Notes under the pieces: generated by a model | Seen by the model: the letters and a program-made list of their open reading frames with translations, nothing else | Database searches by the model: none | Told to the model about the DNA's origin: nothing | Translations under genes and position numbers: made by a program | Shown: one piece after another, positions 61,025 through 64,000 of the stretch | How the letters are laid out: each line of letters opens with the position of its first letter | Position numbering within the stretch: the stretch's first letter is position 1 | Assembly (NCBI RefSeq): GCF_040549465.1 | Contig: NZ_JBEPTL010000009.1 | Location: 62,001-126,000 of the forward strand | Origin: Lacisediminihabitans sp040549465 | GTDB lineage: Bacteria > Actinomycetota > Actinomycetes > Actinomycetales > Microbacteriaceae | Length of the DNA: 64,000 nt | Direction of reading: 5' to 3'

Positions 61025-61855
61025 CTACGCGGCGGGGCCGCTCTCCCGAGGCTGAATTTCGAACCTCCGCAGCCCCAGTGCGGGGTTCACGGCGCGCACC
61101 GCGGCGATGCGTTCCAGTGAGATCCAGGCGATCGCGACATCAGTTTCTTCGCCGATTGTCGCGAGTTCGATGCCCATCGGATCGACGATCATGCTGTTAC
61201 CCGCCCCGATTGGCGGAGCCTGGTCTGGGGCGGCGATATAAATCGTGTTCTCGATGGCGCGGGCGGTGACAAGTGTGCGCCAGTGTTGTTCTTTGAGCGG
61301 CCCGCGCACCCACTCGCTCGGCAGAAGAACGAGATCCGCACCAGCATCCACCAGGCGGCGCGTCACCTCCGGAAAACGGATGTCGTAGCAGGTCTGCAGG
61401 CCCACCGTCAGGTCACCGAGCGTGAAGGTCTCCGGCGGCTCGATCGGCCCAGGCACCACCCAGTCGCTCTCCGACTGCCCGAATGCGTCGTAGAGGTGGA
61501 TCTTGCGGTACTTCGCCACCAGAGCCCCGTGCTGGTCAAGGGCGACGAGGGTGTTCGAGAAACGCTTGTCGTCTTCTGACGTCTCGAGCATTCCCGCGAC
61601 GAGGTGGATGTCGAGCACCTTCGCAAGAGCCTCGAGTCCGGCGACGAACGGTCCGTCGAGGGTTTCAGCCGCCGCCACCGAGTGTTCACCGAACTCAGGG
61701 GTGAAGTAGGAGGAGTACTCGGGAAAGACCACGAGCTTCGCGCCGCGGGATGCCGCTGTCGTCGCGAGATCGCGGATCTTCTCGAGGTTGGCGGCCTTGT
61801 CATCGCCGGGCGCGAACTGCGCCACCGCGATGGGAAGCGCAGTATCGGTTGCCAT
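61025..61855 (-). CDS. Carbon-nitrogen hydrolase (nitrilase superfamily)
   Basis: A 276-residue amidase of the Nit superfamily with the catalytic triad Glu46 (FPEYSS), Lys118 (YRKIHLYDAF) and Cys156 (LQTCYDIRFPE). Its class is close to omega-amidase/Nit1-like or deaminated glutathione amidase proteins, by impression. Its stop (61025-61027) directly abuts the truncated kinase remnant. The start is ATG 61855. Confidence 0.9.
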   Translation of the reverse strand: MATDTALPIAVAQFAPGDDKAANLEKIRDLATTAASRGAKLVVFPEYSSYFTPEFGEHSVAAAETLDGPFVAGLEALAKVLDIHLVAGMLETSEDDKRFSNTLVALDQHGALVAKYRKIHLYDAFGQSESDWVVPGPIEPPETFTLGDLTVGLQTCYDIRFPEVTRRLVDAGADLVLLPSEWVRGPLKEQHWRTLVTARAIENTIYIAAPDQAPPIGAGNSMIVDPMGIELATIGEETDVAIAWISLERIAAVRAVNPALGLRRFEIQPRESGPAA

Positions 61856-61926
61856 CGGCCAAGCCTACTGAGATGCCGTCGACCGCTGTGATCCGTGCAA
61901 CTGTCGGGACCGCCGTACGCTGCTAA

Positions 61927-62811
61927 GGGTGTCCGAAATTCAACGCGGGCCGCCATCCCGCCGCGGCAACTCTCACTGCCTCTGTCATTAACTCGTCCGA
62001 AGGAATCGACGTCATAGACGCCCCACTCTCCGTTGGCGAGGGTGTTCCGATCAAGGTGGTTTCGGCCGGCATTTGCGGAACGGACCTGGCTTTCGCGGCG
62101 GGTGGCGTGCAGGGATTCGTCTACGGGCATGAATTCGCTGGCGTCGGGGCAGACGGACGCGAGTATTTTGTCGAGCCCACGATTTTCGGTGGTCAATGCG
62201 CTGAATGTAGATCGGGGAACATTCAGCGATGCACCGAAGAGGGCCACGGCAATCTGGGCATTTTCCGCGACGGCGGGATGGCGGAATCAATCAGTGTCCC
62301 TGAGAGTGCCCTGCTTGCCCTTCCAGACGGACCTCACGCCAAGGACGCGTGCCTGGCCGAGCCGGGAGCAGTCGCCTGGCATGCCGTGCGGCATGCCAAC
62401 TGGCACGAAGGAGAGCGACTCGCGATCATCGGCGGTGGCAGCATAGGTCTGCTTGCGGCCGCCGTCGTTGTCGCCGCCAGTGGCGAGACCGCGCTGGAGG
62501 AGGCTGCCAAACTTGCGAAGCCCGGTGCTCGCATCGTATCCCTCGGCGTTTACGCGACGACGATTCCGAACCCCGGACCGGTCAGCTTGATCAAGGAACT
62601 GACCTACGTCAATAGCATCGCGTACGGTCTGCGAAACGGGATCCGAGAAACATCAGGAGTCGCCGCCATGTTGGCCGACAGACCAGAACTAGCAGACACA
62701 ATCATCACCCACCGATTTCCGCTCAATGAGGCTCGAGAGGCATTCCGAGTCGCTTCCGACCGATCCACCCAATCGATCAAGGTGGTCCTCGAGGCGCAAG
62801 AGGGGAACTGA
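61927..62811 (+). pseudogene. Decayed zinc-dependent alcohol dehydrogenase
   Basis: The open segment encodes recognisable MDR dehydrogenase parts: VVSAGICGTDL, YGHEFAG, the zinc-cysteine-type ECRSGN, the Rossmann GGGSIGLLAAA and a late THRFPLNEAREAFRVA. No ATG is available before the catalytic domain; only a GTG at 62056, inside it, and an in-frame stop at 61924 closes the frame 5'. The Rossmann domain is joined after GGGSIGLLAAAVVV straight to ASGETALEEAAKL, skipping about 40-50 residues expected in the family. I call it inactive; a short functional protein is unlikely. Confidence 0.72.
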
Positions 62812-62916
62812 CCAACCGCACCTCTGCTGGATTGTGCGCGACCGAGTGAGCGTGCTGCGATCGAGCAAACCCACCACGGAGCCGGTTCTTATGACCTGGC
62901 CCCGCCGCGGTCGCTG

Positions 62917-63339
62917 TTAGCCGACGACGCTACGGTCGGTGGCGTCAATCGGGGCGGATTCTTTCTTCCAGCTCAGCCAGCCGCGGCAGAGGATCCAGGC
63001 GGGCACCATGACGAGGACGAGGTAAAGATCGACTGTTGCGTCTCGTGGTGCTTCGGCGACTGTGATGTTGAGGTAGCCGATGATCGTGATGGTCGCCTTC
63101 TGGATCAGGACGATCTCCCACATCAGGGGCGTGCTGCGCGGCCGGAGGGCGAGCAGGGCGAAGATCGCGGCGAAGACGAGGTAGGCGAGAGTGCGCCACC
63201 ACTGCATGTAGAACGTGTCAGGACCTGCTCCTGACGCCAGGCCGATGCCGTCGACGAATGCGACGAGGGTCGAGACGGACAGCAGCCCGAAGAGGATGCG
63301 TCCAACGAGGTCGCGGCGGGACGTGATGGGGTTGATCAT
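62917..63339 (-). CDS. Small four-helix membrane protein, probable TetR target
   Basis: A 140-residue protein with four predicted helices (about 15-35, 45-65, 75-95, 105-125) and a short charged tail (SWKKESAPIDATDRS). I know no function. The ATG at 63339 begins MINPITSRRDLVG. It is divergent from a TetR regulator with two matching inverted repeats between them, so repression by that regulator is likely. Confidence 0.75.
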   Translation of the reverse strand: MINPITSRRDLVGRILFGLLSVSTLVAFVDGIGLASGAGPDTFYMQWWRTLAYLVFAAIFALLALRPRSTPLMWEIVLIQKATITIIGYLNITVAEAPRDATVDLYLVLVMVPAWILCRGWLSWKKESAPIDATDRSVVG

Positions 63340-63379
63340 GATTGTGGACTCCCTGGTGTCTGTCGGTGTGACGAACCGT

Positions 63380-63443
63380 GAACGATGTTCTCGATATAGA
63401 TCACCGTACTCGACAGCTGACAAAGATATCAAGAACACCGTTC
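63380..63443. promoter_or_regulatory. TetR operators and minus-strand promoter
   Basis: GAACGATGTTCTCGAT (63380-63395) and GAACACCGTTCTCGAT (63433-63448) share the GAAC-N3-GTTC dyad and the following CTCGAT-like bases, 53 nt apart. Between them, on the minus strand, TTGTCA (63423-63418) and TCTATA (63400-63395) form a 17-nt-spaced -35/-10 promoter aimed at the small membrane protein gene. The first operator overlaps the start region of that promoter. Both are reasonable TetR sites. Confidence 0.65.
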
Positions 63444-63484
63444 TCGATTCGGTATTATGTTCTCTCTATTGGCATACTGGTGTT

Positions 63485-64000
63485 ATGGGTGCCCCAGGAA
63501 CTGCGCGTGCGAGGGCTCGCACTGCTCTGACCCGCGAGATTCTCGACGTGGCTCGTCGCCAACTGGCCACCGTCGGGGCCGCTGGGCTGTCTCTTCGTGC
63601 TGTGGCTCACGAGCTGGAGATGGTACCGTCAGGGCTCTACCGGTACTTCGCGAGCCGCGACGTGCTCCTGACCGCTCTGATCGTCGAGGCATACACCGCG
63701 GTCGGCGATCAGGCGGAAAGCGCCCTCGCGCAGACTCGTGACAGCAATCACCGTGATCGGTGGTGCGCCGTGTGCACATCGGTGCGCGATTGGGCCGTGG
63801 CGCATCCCCAGGAATTCGCCCTGATCTACGGCTCTCCCGTGCCCGACTACCGAGCACCGACCGACACCGTCGCCCCGTCCGCCCGGGTATACACGCTGCT
63901 CCTTGGCATCCTGAGCGACAGCGCGCGCGCCGGACTGCTGGCACCACCATCCACTCAGGCGCCGCTGCCGACAACCTTGGCCGAGGACGCTGCAGCCCTG
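63485..64000 (+). CDS. TetR-family transcriptional regulator, 3' end outside window
   Basis: At least 172 residues of a TetR regulator. The helix-turn-helix is LTREILDVARRQLATVGAAGLSLRAVAHELEMVPSGLYRYFASRDVLLTALI (residues about 15-66); the rest matches the C-terminal ligand domain type of actinobacterial TetRs (TetR_C, WAVAHPQEFALIYGSPVPDY). The ATG at 63485 is preceded by no clear ribosome-binding site. It is divergent from the membrane protein gene and reads off the end of the window. Confidence 0.9.
   Translation, partial: MGAPGTARARARTALTREILDVARRQLATVGAAGLSLRAVAHELEMVPSGLYRYFASRDVLLTALIVEAYTAVGDQAESALAQTRDSNHRDRWCAVCTSVRDWAVAHPQEFALIYGSPVPDYRAPTDTVAPSARVYTLLLGILSDSARAGLLAPPSTQAPLPTTLAEDAAAL

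Noticed and set aside
63380..63443. LexA/SOS-box reading of the GAAC...GTTC sites
   Set aside because: Actinobacterial SOS boxes have four bases between the half sites; both sites here have three, and they flank a TetR gene.

Overview
The window is high-GC DNA, densely coded on both strands, from an actinobacterium. Gene content and layout point to Microbacteriaceae (a Leifsonia, Cryobacterium or Glaciihabitans-like organism). The pointers are a SigR/RsrA pair beside aroA-rsgA-hisN, ftsE-ftsX-smpB-ssrA, DUF3039, a reduced Tad pilus locus, and a wall teichoic acid region with CDP-glycerol transferases. The family placement is inference from gene content, not from a database search.

Layout. 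1-7.2 kb: the end of kgd (2-oxoglutarate dehydrogenase), rsrA-sigR, then aroA-rsgA-hisN, an EXPERA-family (TMEM97-like) membrane protein, a lipoprotein and small proteins. 7.4-11 kb: the trans-translation and division block, with tmRNA, a SIMPL protein, smpB, ftsX and ftsE. 11.2-15.6 kb: a sugar-acid cassette (KDPG aldolase, PfkB kinase, Gfo/Idh dehydrogenase, LacI regulator) sitting between ftsE and prfB, which are usually neighbours in actinobacteria. 15.6-21.2 kb: prfB, an MFS transporter, an acyltransferase-SGNH protein and a geranylgeranyl reductase-like flavoprotein. 21.3-25.8 kb: Tad pilus genes. 25.9-29.2 kb: a nonulosonic acid (sialic/Kdn-like) operon made of a CMP-transferase/phosphatase fusion, a synthase and a putative glycosyltransferase. 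29.3-36.3 kb: a GntR/MFS divergon, tRNA-Leu, DedA, a HEAT-repeat protein, mntH, rdgB, rph and murI. 36.3-42.2 kb: pncB, an AbiEi/DUF559-like gene flanked by two copies of a palindromic repeat, DUF3039 and an ABC exporter whose ATPase has a very long disordered N-terminus.

42.4-56.1 kb is a cell-wall polymer region: a nucleotidyltransferase, a TarG/TarH-like exporter, an EcsC-like protein, two CDP-glycerol glycerophosphotransferases and a GT2 glycosyltransferase. It is interrupted by an XRE regulator and a Type III restriction-modification system (mod-res, about 46.0-51.2 kb). Directly behind that system lies a decayed glycerophosphotransferase gene with an internal deletion and an amber stop. 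56.2-64 kb: an HtrA protease, two exported proteins, an aminotransferase, a histidine-kinase remnant, a nitrilase-family amidase, a decayed zinc alcohol dehydrogenase, and a small membrane protein divergent from a TetR regulator that runs off the window.

How it fits together: the surface-related blocks (nonulosonic acid operon, teichoic acid export and polymerisation, Tad pilus, acyltransferase) suggest a decorated, negatively charged envelope polymer. The main signs of genome flux are the R-M island, the palindromic repeats and the pseudogenes near 51-52 kb and 60.5-62.8 kb. Four convergent gene pairs overlap at their stop codons, three of them inside a single 4-nt CTAA or CTAG.
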